From Lentisphaerota bacterium (GTDB taxonomy: Bacteria > Verrucomicrobiota > Kiritimatiellia > UBA8416 > JAFGTH01): a DNA stretch of 28,428 nucleotides. The stretch covers positions 1 through 28,428 of the forward strand of contig JAFGTH010000158.1 of NCBI GenBank assembly GCA_016934225.1. Direction: 5' to 3'. The notes under the pieces were generated by a model that was not told the origin of the DNA, ran no database searches, and saw nothing but the letters and a program-made list of their open reading frames with translations. This document shows, piece by piece, positions 15,815 to 23,883 of the stretch; position 1 is the stretch's first letter, and each line of letters starts with the position of its first letter. Position numbers and translations under genes: made by a program.

Positions 15815-16809
15815 AAAAAATGCTTCTCTCATTGATTCAGTTGGCTATTGGTATTGGCCTCATCGTTCTTATTTGCGTAAATATGAAGGACAAAGGCGAC
15901 CTGCTTGAGGCAGTGCGTGTAGCGGCAAGCCACTGGCTCCTGATCATTACAGGATTAATGCTTTTCATGATATGCCTGGTGTTTGTCACATATCGCTGGA
16001 TGCTGCTGCTGCGGGCTCAAGGTCTAAGACTAAGTTTTCCCAGAGCGTTTGCTCTCTACTTCATAGGACATTTCTTCAATTCGTTTCTCTTCGGCACGAC
16101 TGGGGGCGACATGGTGAAGGCCGTCTACGCAGCGCGGGAAATGCCGGCAAAACGAACGGAGGCCGTCTCAACCGTGTTTATAGACAGAATCATCGGACTG
16201 TTGATACTTGTTGCGCTCAGTTCAGTAATTATGGCAACTCGTTTTCGTTTCTTTATGTCCTATCAGGAAACTAAAATCGCATTCTTATTGAATATCGGGT
16301 TGCTTGCCGGTTTTGTCGTCGGTTTGTTTGCGGCGTTTCGGCAAAATCTTTTTGAGCGATGGCCGTTGTTTCGTCGGCTAAAAGAAAATACCGCGGTCGG
16401 CAATATCATCGCAAAAGTTTACAACGCCTGTCATGTCTGTCTTCTGCATCCCGCAATCCTCTTAAAGGCCGCTGTTTTTTCGATTCTTAATCAATTTACC
16501 TTGGTTCTGTCATGCATATGCTTTGGCCTGGCGCTCGAAATCAAGTTGCCATTTCTGGACTCCATAACCATATACCCCATCATCAATGCGTTTGCCGCAG
16601 TGCCGTTGACACCGGGCGGACTGGGAACTCGCGAATTGGCAGCCAAACATCTTCTGGGCGTTCTGAATGTGCCTGATACGCGAGCGGTATTTCTGGCGTG
16701 GTTGATCTACGGCAATATATTGTTCTGGAGCCTTGTCGGCGGCGTGATTTACCTTGTCTATGTTCTTGTCGTCGGCAAGGCCGATACGAACCAGACCAGC
16801 AATTTGTAA
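15811..16809 (+). CDS. lysylphosphatidylglycerol synthase-type/UPF0104 flippase-like membrane protein
   Basis: A 332-residue membrane protein with about eight helices and the family's FNSFLFGTTGGDMVKA (near 90) and AVPLTPGGLGTRELA (near 268) motifs. The family includes the membrane part of MprF and archaeal AglD-like proteins and is thought to move lipids or lipid-linked intermediates across the membrane. The start is the ATG in the ATGA overlap with rmd; a longer reading only extends through rmd in another frame. Coupling to rmd suggests a part in export or modification of a rhamnose-containing glycolipid or glycan, which is an inference. Confidence 0.85.
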   Translation: MKKMLLSLIQLAIGIGLIVLICVNMKDKGDLLEAVRVAASHWLLIITGLMLFMICLVFVTYRWMLLLRAQGLRLSFPRAFALYFIGHFFNSFLFGTTGGDMVKAVYAAREMPAKRTEAVSTVFIDRIIGLLILVALSSVIMATRFRFFMSYQETKIAFLLNIGLLAGFVVGLFAAFRQNLFERWPLFRRLKENTAVGNIIAKVYNACHVCLLHPAILLKAAVFSILNQFTLVLSCICFGLALEIKLPFLDSITIYPIINAFAAVPLTPGGLGTRELAAKHLLGVLNVPDTRAVFLAWLIYGNILFWSLVGGVIYLVYVLVVGKADTNQTSNL

Positions 16810-16947
16810 TACAACCGACCAGCAATCTATAAAACGCCAAGGCAGTATCCGTCACGGCTTTGCACAAAATCCTGGTATCCCTCACCTGCCTTAATACTAC
16901 ACAAAGCCATTGTTCCACAATGTCTTGCCCCGCACGCATGCAATCCT

Positions 16948-18270
16948 TCATGAAATATGCGGTTTGACTGCCCTGCCGACAGCGCTGAGAATATCCTTGG
17001 CCAATACCGGCAAATCCGGATCCCTGGCGCCCATAGTGACAATGGCTGTTCCCGGCTCAGCGGCGGAAACCACCGAAGCAATCAACTCTTCACGATCTTT
17101 CATAACCGGCGCTTGAACGCCATTCCTCTTCAATTGACTCGAAAGATCTTCGGACAAAACAGCCCTGTCGGCAGTGCCTCCCGCATCGTACACCGGTAAA
17201 AGACGGATTTCATCGTTCGACCTGCAAACCTCACAAATCACCGAGACAAGATCGTTCATCATTAAGCGCAACGGACCATAACCATGCGGACGCCATATAA
17301 CAATCAATCGGTCATAACAGGAGGCTAACGCTGTCCATGCAGCTCGAATTTTGGCAGGGTTGTGCGCGTAATCGTCTATCACTGTTATTCCGTTCATTGT
17401 GCCTGCTGTTTCCAGACGACGTTCAATGCCCTTGAATCCCAGCAAGGCATCCGCTACGGCGTTTGCCCCATAGCCAAGCCGCAAACACATCTCAACGGCA
17501 ACCAGCGCATTCTCAGCGTTATGCCGTCCGATCAATGGCACACGGTAGCGCATGCCCCGATACAAAAATTCACTTGCCGTACTTGAAAGAGACGGATTAA
17601 AACCATCATAAAAACCAGGTTTGTCAATTACACCAACCGAACCCTTCCTCGCCTTGGCCGCAAACATTTCGAACATTTTTCTGGTTTCGTCCAGCGCAAA
17701 GTGATCTATGGATATGTTTGTCACAATCGCCCAATCCATGTCGTACTTTAGGTGCGAACGATCACTTTCATCAGCTTCCACAACAGCAGGCCCGGCATTT
17801 CCTTTTCTCACATTGCCGATATTTTCCGTATCCACCCAATTCAAAACAGACGCCCCATTGACCACAAACGGATCGGAGCCGAGCGTTTCCAGAAGCCAGC
17901 CAATCATACCCGCGACAGTGCTTTTGCCCGATGTTCCTCCGACAGCAATGCAGCTTCGGCCTGCAACAAGCTCGGCCAAGACATCAGCCCGATGCCTGAC
18001 AGTCGCGCCGACACGGCGAGCTTCGACAAGATCGCTGTTGTCATCTTCAATTGCGCTGCTGACAACAACATTGGTCTTGTCGGACACCCCCGCGCCATTC
18101 TGAGGCAGAATATCTATGCCCAACCGTCGCAATTTGCGCAGAATTTCCGATTCGCCGCAGGCATCATAACTTCTGTCCGATCCGGATACTGCATAACCGC
18201 GAAACCGCAATGCCTGCGCCAGAGCGTTCATTCCAACCCCGGCAATTCCAACAAGATGGTACGAGTGCAT
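16948..18270 (-). CDS. divergent MurC-like Mur ligase
   Basis: A 440-residue protein with the three-domain layout of Mur ligases and an N-terminus typical of MurC: VGIAGVGMNALAQAL (7-21) and VVVSSAI (68-74). The ATP-binding loop reads GGTSGKST (111-118), whereas MurC normally has GTHGKTTT. EADESDRSHL (165-174), NISIDH (185-190), RHNAENAL (249-256) and DDYAHNP (299-305) follow. MurC adds L-alanine to UDP-N-acetylmuramate in peptidoglycan synthesis; here no other mur or division gene is nearby. It could be the only MurC of the organism, a recycling ligase like Mpl, or a ligase with another substrate. It lies 102 bases downstream of folB and is convergent with the flippase-like gene. Confidence 0.8.
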   Translation of the reverse strand: MHSYHLVGIAGVGMNALAQALRFRGYAVSGSDRSYDACGESEILRKLRRLGIDILPQNGAGVSDKTNVVVSSAIEDDNSDLVEARRVGATVRHRADVLAELVAGRSCIAVGGTSGKSTVAGMIGWLLETLGSDPFVVNGASVLNWVDTENIGNVRKGNAGPAVVEADESDRSHLKYDMDWAIVTNISIDHFALDETRKMFEMFAAKARKGSVGVIDKPGFYDGFNPSLSSTASEFLYRGMRYRVPLIGRHNAENALVAVEMCLRLGYGANAVADALLGFKGIERRLETAGTMNGITVIDDYAHNPAKIRAAWTALASCYDRLIVIWRPHGYGPLRLMMNDLVSVICEVCRSNDEIRLLPVYDAGGTADRAVLSEDLSSQLKRNGVQAPVMKDREELIASVVSAAEPGTAIVTMGARDPDLPVLAKDILSAVGRAVKPHIS

Positions 18271-18372
18271 TTTTATCTGATATGCCTGTAATGTTATTCT
18301 GCTCTACACGTCTTGCTCGATTTCACACACGATTGCGTATATCACACACATGGGTTTCGGACAAAGCACATC

Positions 18373-18729
18373 TCAGTCGTTTTCTTTCCTGATCTCTACG
18401 GCGGCGCTTTTAGCCGAAATCAGGGCAGCCGGCTTATCAACCGTGACGGTGACGGCACGGACCCGTTTGTCGCGCAAACAAATATCCGCAATTCCGCAGG
18501 CAAGTTTTTCCAGCAGAAAAAAACTGCTTCCGTTTACCATGGCAACCACATTGTCGGATATCGTTTTATAGTTTATCGTATCGTTTAAATCGTCGCTCGA
18601 TCCCGCAAGCGCAAGATCACATTCAAACGTCAGGTTGATTATCACATTCTGGCGCGCTTTTCGCTCTTCAGGCTTTGTTCCTATTATGCAACTCAGCTCA
18701 AGATCCCTGATATACATTTTGTCGGTCAC
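18373..18729 (-). CDS. folB: dihydroneopterin aldolase
   Basis: A 118-residue protein. The GTG at 18729 is chosen as start because GGGAG lies 5 bases upstream and the length then matches the family; a TTG eight codons earlier is the alternative. Key residues match those of Staphylococcus FolB in position: Glu22 in PEER, Tyr54 in INYKTISD and Lys99 in VDKPAAL. The enzyme splits dihydroneopterin to hydroxymethyl-dihydropterin and glycolaldehyde in folate synthesis. A pteridine-reductase-like gene precedes it on the same strand and the MurC-like gene follows. Confidence 0.92.
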   Translation of the reverse strand: MTDKMYIRDLELSCIIGTKPEERKARQNVIINLTFECDLALAGSSDDLNDTINYKTISDNVVAMVNGSSFFLLEKLACGIADICLRDKRVRAVTVTVDKPAALISAKSAAVEIRKEND

Positions 18730-18988
18730 AATCTCTCCCGTTATTTGGTCCAACAGAATTACGTCAATGCGTTTTCACAATACCGCACAAACCGGCATGA
18801 TACAATGCCGAAAGAAATCAATTCATTCTTTGCAGCCGCCCAGACTTGTTTCTGTTTGGGGAATATTAGGCACGAGCGGCATATGCCACAAATTTACGGA
18901 ATGTCTTCGACCCGTCCGCAACGCAGACCTGACACTCTGCCGGATTTGCAACACAGTTTGCTTGTCGCAGTAACGGCAGGATAAGGCG
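18730..18988 (-). other. 259-base gap between the SDR gene and folB
   Basis: No convincing gene is seen. On the minus strand two adjacent hairpins occur before folB: AAAGAA/TTCTTT (18811-18831) and CGGCAT/ATGCCG (18793-18810). Neither has a T-rich tail in the sense direction, so they are not typical terminators. A 64-residue open frame covers 18823-19017 but overlaps the SDR gene end and resembles nothing I know. The gap is long for an intra-operon space and may carry a folB promoter or a leader. Confidence 0.45.
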
Positions 18989-19741
18989 CTAATGCAGGTG
19001 TTGCCCTCCATCCACAAACAATATCTGTCCTGTTATTGCATCCGTGCGAAGCAGGAAAATAACTGCGTCGGCCACTTCCTCTGGCGTGCATTTCCGTCCC
19101 ATGGGAATGCTGCCGGCCATATCGCGCACTGATGTTCCCGTTTTCGGAGGCGGCAGAATTGCGCCTGGCGCAACGCCATTAACAGTCGCAATCGGAGCAA
19201 GTTCCAAAGCGGCGCTTTCGGTGAATTCAGCGAGCATCTTCTTTGAAAGCGCATATAACAAACACTCCGGATCGTGCCCCAATATGCGCCTGTCGAGAAG
19301 GTTTACAATCTTGCCCCTGATTCTTTGCGATCCTTCGTTTAACTGTAATCCGCGCCATAACGCAGCAATCTCCCGTGTCAAAACAACAGGCGCGGTGAAA
19401 TTCACCTTTAATTCAGCTTCCAGTTTCTTCTCCGTAGCAGTCGTGAGCGTATCTTTGTGAAACACGGCCGCATTATTGACCAGCGCATGGAGACCACCTG
19501 TTTTGTCCCACGCTTCCTTGACAATCTTTTCCGGTCCGCCATCAAGCGACAAATCACCTCGGACAAGCGTGCATTTCACGCCATGCGCAGAGGCAATTTC
19601 AACCAGTTCAAGAGCGGCCTTTTCAGAAGAATTGAAATGCACCACCACATTGCTGCCTGCTTTCATAAGCGCAATACATATAGCTCGTCCGATTCTGATT
19701 GCACCGCCCGTCACCAGAACAGTACGCCCTTTTAAGTCCAT
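18989..19741 (-). CDS. short-chain dehydrogenase, probable pteridine/dihydromonapterin reductase (FolM-like)
   Basis: A 250-residue classical SDR with TGGAIRIG (11-18) and NNAAV (89-93). Instead of the usual Ser-Tyr-Lys triad it has Asp150, Tyr163 and Lys167. The same residues at the same spacing occur in pteridine reductase PTR1 (Asp181, Tyr194, Lys198), and the IRIG glycine motif is also typical of that group. It should therefore reduce dihydro- or oxidised pterins with NADPH, like E. coli FolM. The folB gene downstream supports this. An AGAGG lies 7 bases before the ATG. A generic oxidoreductase of another pathway is the alternative. Confidence 0.8.
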   Translation of the reverse strand: MDLKGRTVLVTGGAIRIGRAICIALMKAGSNVVVHFNSSEKAALELVEIASAHGVKCTLVRGDLSLDGGPEKIVKEAWDKTGGLHALVNNAAVFHKDTLTTATEKKLEAELKVNFTAPVVLTREIAALWRGLQLNEGSQRIRGKIVNLLDRRILGHDPECLLYALSKKMLAEFTESAALELAPIATVNGVAPGAILPPPKTGTSVRDMAGSIPMGRKCTPEEVADAVIFLLRTDAITGQILFVDGGQHLH

Positions 19742-19763
19742 TGAATGCCTCTTAGGATAATCA

Positions 19764-19793
19764 TTGAAATCTTGTTTGAGATTATGGCATAAT
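19764..19793 (+). promoter_or_regulatory. predicted promoter of the nfeD-floA operon
   Basis: TTGAAA (19764-19769) and CATAAT (19788-19793) are 18 bases apart in the 60-base divergent gap. The start codon of the long NfeD gene begins only 8 bases after the -10 box and has no Shine-Dalgarno, so the transcript may be leaderless. Confidence 0.45.
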
Positions 19794-19801
19794 TCGCAAT
19801 T

Positions 19802-21232
19802 ATGAAACCAATTATTTGCGCATTCTTCGTTTCGGCCGTTTTCTTCGCTCAGCCTGACGCCGTCGCAGCGAACACGGCCGAGGATACCACATATGTAATT
19901 CCGATAAAGGGCATGATTGAGCGTGGTCTCGTGTATGCGGTCAAACGCGGAATCAAGGAAGCAAAAGAACGCGGCGCAGGCGCAATCATTCTGGACATGG
20001 ACACGCCGGGCGGCAAACTCGGATCATGCGAGGAGATTGTGAATCTTCTGCTCGACACACCCGTCACAACCTATACCTTCGTCAATCCGAGGGCAATCTC
20101 TGCCGGAGCTATTATCGCTTTCGCTACCGACAAAATCTACATGACGCCATCGGCGCTTATCGGCGATGCAATGCCTATACTTATGTCACCCTTGCCATTC
20201 GGAAGCCCCCAGGAACCCGGCGAGGGCTTAAAAGAAAAGATCATGTCCCCGACGGTAGCGCTTATCCGAGCTGCCGCTCAACAAAAGGGACACGATACCA
20301 ATCTCGCGGAAGCCATGGTACGGCCCGAATTCGAATACAAAATCGGTGAAGATGTGATCAGCCCGGCAGGCAACCTTGTTACACTGACGAGTCTCGACGC
20401 AGAACGGAAGGTCGGCAAAGACCAACATCCGCTGCTTTCATCGGGAACCGTCAAAACTCTGGACGATCTGCTGAAGACGATCGGAAGATCCGACAGCACA
20501 CTGGTAATTATAGAGATTACACCCGCCGAAAGAATCGCGCGCCTGATTGAAGGGTTCCCTCTTTCCGGAATTCTACTTGCTCTCGGTCTTCTTGGTTTAT
20601 ACGTGGAATTCAAAACGCCTGGATTCGGATTTCCCGGCATCGCCGGTATTCTGCTCCTGGCTATATGGTTCTGGGGACACAATGTCGCGGGAGTGGCCGG
20701 TATCGGCGAACTCATTCTTTTTATCTTCGGAATAGTTCTTCTTCTGATTGAGATATTCCTTATCCCCGGATTTGGTTATGTCGGAGTAACGGGTATAGTA
20801 TGCATTGGAACAGCCATCGCCATGGGAATGGTGGAACATTTGCCCAGCGGTCCGCTATTTCGTTTCCCCGAAGGCAGAATGGATATCTCCATTCTGAATA
20901 TTGCTATAGCGGTTATTGGAGTCTTCACCGGCGGAATTCTTCTCGCAAAACTGCTGCCGAAAACGCATATGTTTCAGACCATCATGCTTGGAAAACAACT
21001 CAGTCACGAGTCAGGATTCCAGGCCGCGCCGGACACAACCGGCATGATAGGCATGCACGGCACTGCTCTGACACCGCTTCGACCTGCAGGTACAGGCGAA
21101 ATAGACGGCAAACGGGTGAATGTGGTTGCGCGCGGCGAGTTCATAGATAAAGACAAATCAATTGTTGTTGCCGAAGTTCACGGAAATCGTATAGTAGTGG
21201 AAATCGCTGATAATTCATCGAGTAAAATTTAA
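19802..21232 (+). CDS. long NfeD protein: ClpP-like serine protease with membrane and OB-fold domains
   Basis: A 476-residue protein starting with a signal peptide (cleavage near VAA at 21-23). A ClpP-class protease domain follows: MDTPGG (66-71), then the nucleophile Ser100 in NPRAISAGA. Lys146 or a neighbouring lysine is the likely partner, at about the distance known for the archaeal stomatin-operon-partner protease. About four to five transmembrane helices occupy 250-370, and an NfeD OB-fold closes the protein (GMHGTALTPLRPAGTGEIDG). Long NfeD proteins are encoded with stomatins or flotillins and are thought to act on them at the membrane. This is the first gene of a four-gene unit with the short NfeD, FloA and a proline-rich protein. 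Confidence 0.93.
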   Translation: MKPIICAFFVSAVFFAQPDAVAANTAEDTTYVIPIKGMIERGLVYAVKRGIKEAKERGAGAIILDMDTPGGKLGSCEEIVNLLLDTPVTTYTFVNPRAISAGAIIAFATDKIYMTPSALIGDAMPILMSPLPFGSPQEPGEGLKEKIMSPTVALIRAAAQQKGHDTNLAEAMVRPEFEYKIGEDVISPAGNLVTLTSLDAERKVGKDQHPLLSSGTVKTLDDLLKTIGRSDSTLVIIEITPAERIARLIEGFPLSGILLALGLLGLYVEFKTPGFGFPGIAGILLLAIWFWGHNVAGVAGIGELILFIFGIVLLLIEIFLIPGFGYVGVTGIVCIGTAIAMGMVEHLPSGPLFRFPEGRMDISILNIAIAVIGVFTGGILLAKLLPKTHMFQTIMLGKQLSHESGFQAAPDTTGMIGMHGTALTPLRPAGTGEIDGKRVNVVARGEFIDKDKSIVVAEVHGNRIVVEIADNSSSKI

Positions 21233-21240
21233 GGGGAATC

Positions 21241-21729
21241 ATGTCTGGATCCGAGCAGTTGTTTGTTGTGTTGCTCTTCGCCGGATTAATGTTGTTCGGA
21301 GCTGAAGTATTCGTTCCCGGCGGTATCCTCGGAGTGATGGGCGGCATTTGCCTTCTTGGAGCAATAATAAGCGCCTTTTCCGCGTTTGGACCAACTGCAG
21401 GCGCGTATATTGCCGCCGGAATATTTGTGTTGCTTGGTATCGTGATCGCTCTGTGGATCAAGGTCTTTCCCAAAACCGGCATCGGCAAGGCCATGACGGT
21501 ATCAAGAGATTTGAGCGATTCTTCCGCCGCGTCTTCAGGCATACACGACCTGATGGATCAAGAAGGCGAAGCAATATCCGATCTCAGACCGGCAGGCTTT
21601 GCAAGAATTAACAGCAAACGCATAGATGTGGTCACTCAAGGTGAAATGATAGAAAAAGGAACACTTGTCAAAGTGATCGCAACTCGCGGTAATTTTGTTG
21701 TGGTTAAATCATTAAAGAACGAGAAATAA
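21241..21729 (+). CDS. short NfeD-family membrane protein
   Basis: A 162-residue protein with two or three N-terminal transmembrane segments (residues 5-75) and a C-terminal OB-fold of the NfeD type (GEAISDLRPAGFARINSKR, then VVTQGEMIEKGTLVKVI). It lacks the protease domain of its upstream neighbour. A GGGGA precedes the ATG, and the gap to the previous gene is 8 bases. Paired with FloA in this order it matches the yqeZ-floA-type arrangement of Bacillus, where short or long NfeD partners join flotillin-rich membrane domains. Confidence 0.92.
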   Translation: MSGSEQLFVVLLFAGLMLFGAEVFVPGGILGVMGGICLLGAIISAFSAFGPTAGAYIAAGIFVLLGIVIALWIKVFPKTGIGKAMTVSRDLSDSSAASSGIHDLMDQEGEAISDLRPAGFARINSKRIDVVTQGEMIEKGTLVKVIATRGNFVVVKSLKNEK

Positions 21730-21742
21730 GGAGGGCGTTGGA

Positions 21743-22774
21743 ATGGGATTTATCAGAGTTATACTCGGCATAGTAGTAATATTTGTTATCGCATTTCTGG
21801 CGATATTTCTTCACTTCCTTGGAGTCTGGATTCGCGCTCTAATGTCCGGCGCCAAAGTCTCCCTGGGCTCGCTTGTGGGCATGAAACTACGTCGCGTTCC
21901 GCCGTCTCTTATTGTTGACGCGCGCATTAGACTGGTTAAAGCCGGGTTAAGCCTGGAAACCGACGCGCTCGAAGCGCACTATATGGCAGGCGGCGACGTC
22001 ATCAACGTTGTCAACGCTCTGATTGCCGCGGACAAGGCTGAAATCGAGTTGTCATTCCAAAGAGCAGCAGCTATTGATCTTGCAGGACGAGATGTTCTTG
22101 AAGCTGTGCGAACGAGTGTGAATCCGAAGGTGATTGACTGCCCTGCAGTCGGCACCGGAAGCGCAAGCATCGGCATGCTTGATGCAGTGGCAAAGGACGG
22201 TATCCGTCTTCTGGTAAAGGCGCGCGTGACTGTGCGCGCAAATATCGAGCGACTAGTCGGCGGCGCAAATGAAGAGACAATCATTGCACGAGTCGGACAG
22301 GGCATCGTAAGCGCTATCGGATCATCCCCTACGTACAAGGACGTGCTCGAGAATCCGGATCGGATCAGTAAAAAAGTGCTGGATAGCGGACTCGATGCGC
22401 AAACAGGTTTCGAAATAGTATCTATTGATATTGCCGACATCAGCGTCGCAGGCGTCTCAGACGTTTCCAACGTCGGAGCCCAGCTTGAGACAGAACGCGC
22501 TGAGGCCGACAAGCAAATGCGCCAGGCCGAAGCCGAAGGACGCAGGGCAATGGCAGTTGCCCAGGAACAGGAAATGCGGGCCCGTGTGCAGGAGATGCAA
22601 GCCAAAGTCATAGAAGCCAAAGCGGAAGTGCCTCGTGCAATGGCACAGGCATTCAGAGAAGGCAATCTTGGAATAATGGATTTCTACCGCATGCAGAATA
22701 TTGAGTCCGACACCAGCATGCGGCGTTCCATCGCCGGAGACGACGGCGGCGAAGACGCTGAAACTAAAGCATAA
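21743..22774 (+). CDS. floA: flotillin-like protein FloA
   Basis: A 343-residue membrane scaffold protein. An N-terminal hydrophobic hairpin (1-35) is followed by the FloA-specific segment SLGSLVGMKLRRVPPSLIV, an SPFH-like region (residues 60-240, including NPKVIDCP and VKARVTVRANIERLVGGA) and a Glu/Ala-rich coiled coil (about 250-300) with repeated EAE and QAE units. The C-terminus is acidic. Bacterial FloA forms membrane microdomains that organise signalling and secretion proteins. GGAGGG precedes the ATG, and the gene lies 13 bases after the short nfeD. Confidence 0.96.
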   Translation: MGFIRVILGIVVIFVIAFLAIFLHFLGVWIRALMSGAKVSLGSLVGMKLRRVPPSLIVDARIRLVKAGLSLETDALEAHYMAGGDVINVVNALIAADKAEIELSFQRAAAIDLAGRDVLEAVRTSVNPKVIDCPAVGTGSASIGMLDAVAKDGIRLLVKARVTVRANIERLVGGANEETIIARVGQGIVSAIGSSPTYKDVLENPDRISKKVLDSGLDAQTGFEIVSIDIADISVAGVSDVSNVGAQLETERAEADKQMRQAEAEGRRAMAVAQEQEMRARVQEMQAKVIEAKAEVPRAMAQAFREGNLGIMDFYRMQNIESDTSMRRSIAGDDGGEDAETKA

Positions 22775-22788
22775 TATTAAAAGGCATT

Positions 22789-22828
22789 GAGGAGCCGCAA
22801 AACGGCGGCTCCTCAACTGCCGTTTTGC
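22789..22828 (+). repeat. two interlocked 10-bp inverted repeats after floA
   Basis: Repeat A pairs 22789-22798 (GAGGAGCCGC) with 22805-22814 (GCGGCTCCTC). Repeat B pairs 22797-22806 (GCAAAACGGC) with 22819-22828 (GCCGTTTTGC). Both are perfect. They overlap by two bases at each side of repeat B's left arm, so an RNA must choose one stem or trim both into a pseudoknot. The structure lies between the floA stop and the next start codon. Confidence 0.8.
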
Positions 22829-22845
22829 AGGCTCAGACCGGAACC

Positions 22846-23421
22846 ATGATCAACGCAGATGTCATTCGAGCAAGCTTAGACGACGTAATCCCGGTGATTG
22901 TCGTCATAGCGGTAATTATCGCTCAGCTAATCAAGGCAATCACTAAAAGGGCATCCAAGATGCAGGCGCCCGATAGCGCTACCACCGGCGATATATCACC
23001 CAACGAAGAACTCCAGGCGTTTTTAAGAAACCTCACCGGCATTGAACCGACACCTATCACGCCGCCTCCACCTCCGCCTGTATTGCGACCTTCTCCGCCG
23101 GTAAAACCCCGCCCAGCCGTTGCCAAACCGCCCCAACCTGCAAGACGCGTACAATCGAAAAAACGCAATATTCAACCGGCGCCAGCGATACAACCGGCCG
23201 TTCATCGGCAAATAAAGCAGAAGACAGCCTCACAACAAGCAGGGACAAGAGTCGCAATTCAGCCAATAACAACAAAACGACGCGCCATCAACGGCCCGGA
23301 TATCGGCAAGCTTCTGCGGAATGCCCAATCGGCGAAAGAAATAATCGCAATGCGTGAAATCCTTGGGCCGCCGTTGGCCATGCGATCAGAGAACAAATCG
23401 TTGTACGCAGCCGGACAATAA
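22846..23421 (+). CDS. proline-rich single-pass membrane protein of unknown function
   Basis: A 191-residue protein. The ATG at 22846 is preferred; a TTG at 22825 lies within the inverted repeat. One transmembrane helix (residues 11-31, VIPVIVVIAVIIAQLIKAI) is followed by a short conserved-looking segment (SPNEELQAFLRNLTG). A long Pro/Lys/Gln-rich linker follows (about 70-150) with a run of six prolines. A C-terminal helix contains AKEIIAMREILGPPLAMR. I recall similar EILGPP tails in hypothetical proteins of PVC bacteria but cannot verify this. As the last gene of the nfeD-floA unit it is a candidate microdomain client or tether, with the C-terminal helix as a docking motif. Confidence 0.75.
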   Translation: MINADVIRASLDDVIPVIVVIAVIIAQLIKAITKRASKMQAPDSATTGDISPNEELQAFLRNLTGIEPTPITPPPPPPVLRPSPPVKPRPAVAKPPQPARRVQSKKRNIQPAPAIQPAVHRQIKQKTASQQAGTRVAIQPITTKRRAINGPDIGKLLRNAQSAKEIIAMREILGPPLAMRSENKSLYAAGQ

Positions 23422-23436
23422 CGCGTTTCTGAGCAT

Positions 23437-23883
23437 TTATCTCCGCTGATCAGACGGGGGAAACCAGATCTTCACAACCACTTTCCGCCTCCCCCATGCA
23501 AGCGCCCTGCCATGACTGGTGAAAAATAAATCAATTCTATCGCCTTTTATTGCTCCACCACGATCTTCAACACGCCCATACCCGTATCCGTCAACGTACA
23601 TTACGGTTCCGAAAGGATACTCGCGAGGCGCTGCAATTGTTCCCGGACGCGCTATCACACCGCTCGCCGTCAGTCCAACACGTTTTCTCTTGCCAGTGAT
23701 ATTGTCCACCGGTTTCCCGTACCAGGTACGATGCCAGCCACAACACTTTCCGCAAGCGCAATATGCTGTTACCTCCATGGTTCGTTCAACCGGCGCCACC
23801 TCTTTCGGCGGTCTAATTCTGGCACAGCCCGCGCCGGCTATAAGAAATAAGATCCAGAATGTAGTATTTCTCGATGTTTTCGT
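23437..23883 (-). CDS. 3D-domain lipoprotein with apparent ACG start codon
   Basis: The 3D (Asp-Asp-Asp) domain is clear: AYCACGKCCGW (40-50), then Asp108 in VEDRGG and Asp115 and Asp118 in GDRIDLF, a double-psi barrel as in MltA-type lytic transglycosylases. An ATG- or GTG-started reading would begin no earlier than the GTG at 23799 and lose the N-terminus. Upstream in the same frame lies a good lipoprotein signal: KTSRNTTFW, ILFLIAGAG, Cys20. This frame opens right after a stop codon with ACG at 23883-23881, and GAGGG is 8 bases before it. The natural reading is thus a 148-residue lipoprotein whose ATG has become ACG, by mutation, sequencing error or real use of ACG. It probably cleaves or binds peptidoglycan. 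The gene is convergent with the proline-rich protein, 15 bases apart. Confidence 0.75.
   Translation of the reverse strand, partial: TKTSRNTTFWILFLIAGAGCARIRPPKEVAPVERTMEVTAYCACGKCCGWHRTWYGKPVDNITGKRKRVGLTASGVIARPGTIAAPREYPFGTVMYVDGYGYGRVEDRGGAIKGDRIDLFFTSHGRALAWGRRKVVVKIWFPPSDQRR

Noticed and set aside
16810..16947. A duplicated GACCAGCAAT and a distant AAGGCAG/CTGCCTT pair in the convergent gap as a possible terminator.
   Set aside because: The arms are 40 bases apart with little pairing between them and no T run; the short duplication is compatible with chance.
18823..19017. A short minus-strand frame with CRYCD and other cysteines, at first suggestive of a radical-SAM fragment.
   Set aside because: The CxxC pattern is not embedded in any radical-SAM context, the frame overlaps the SDR stop codon, and it is only 64 codons long.
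21979..22665. A 228-codon frame on the minus strand.
   Set aside because: It lies wholly antisense to floA, and its Ser/Ala-rich composition is the mirror of the floA coiled coil.
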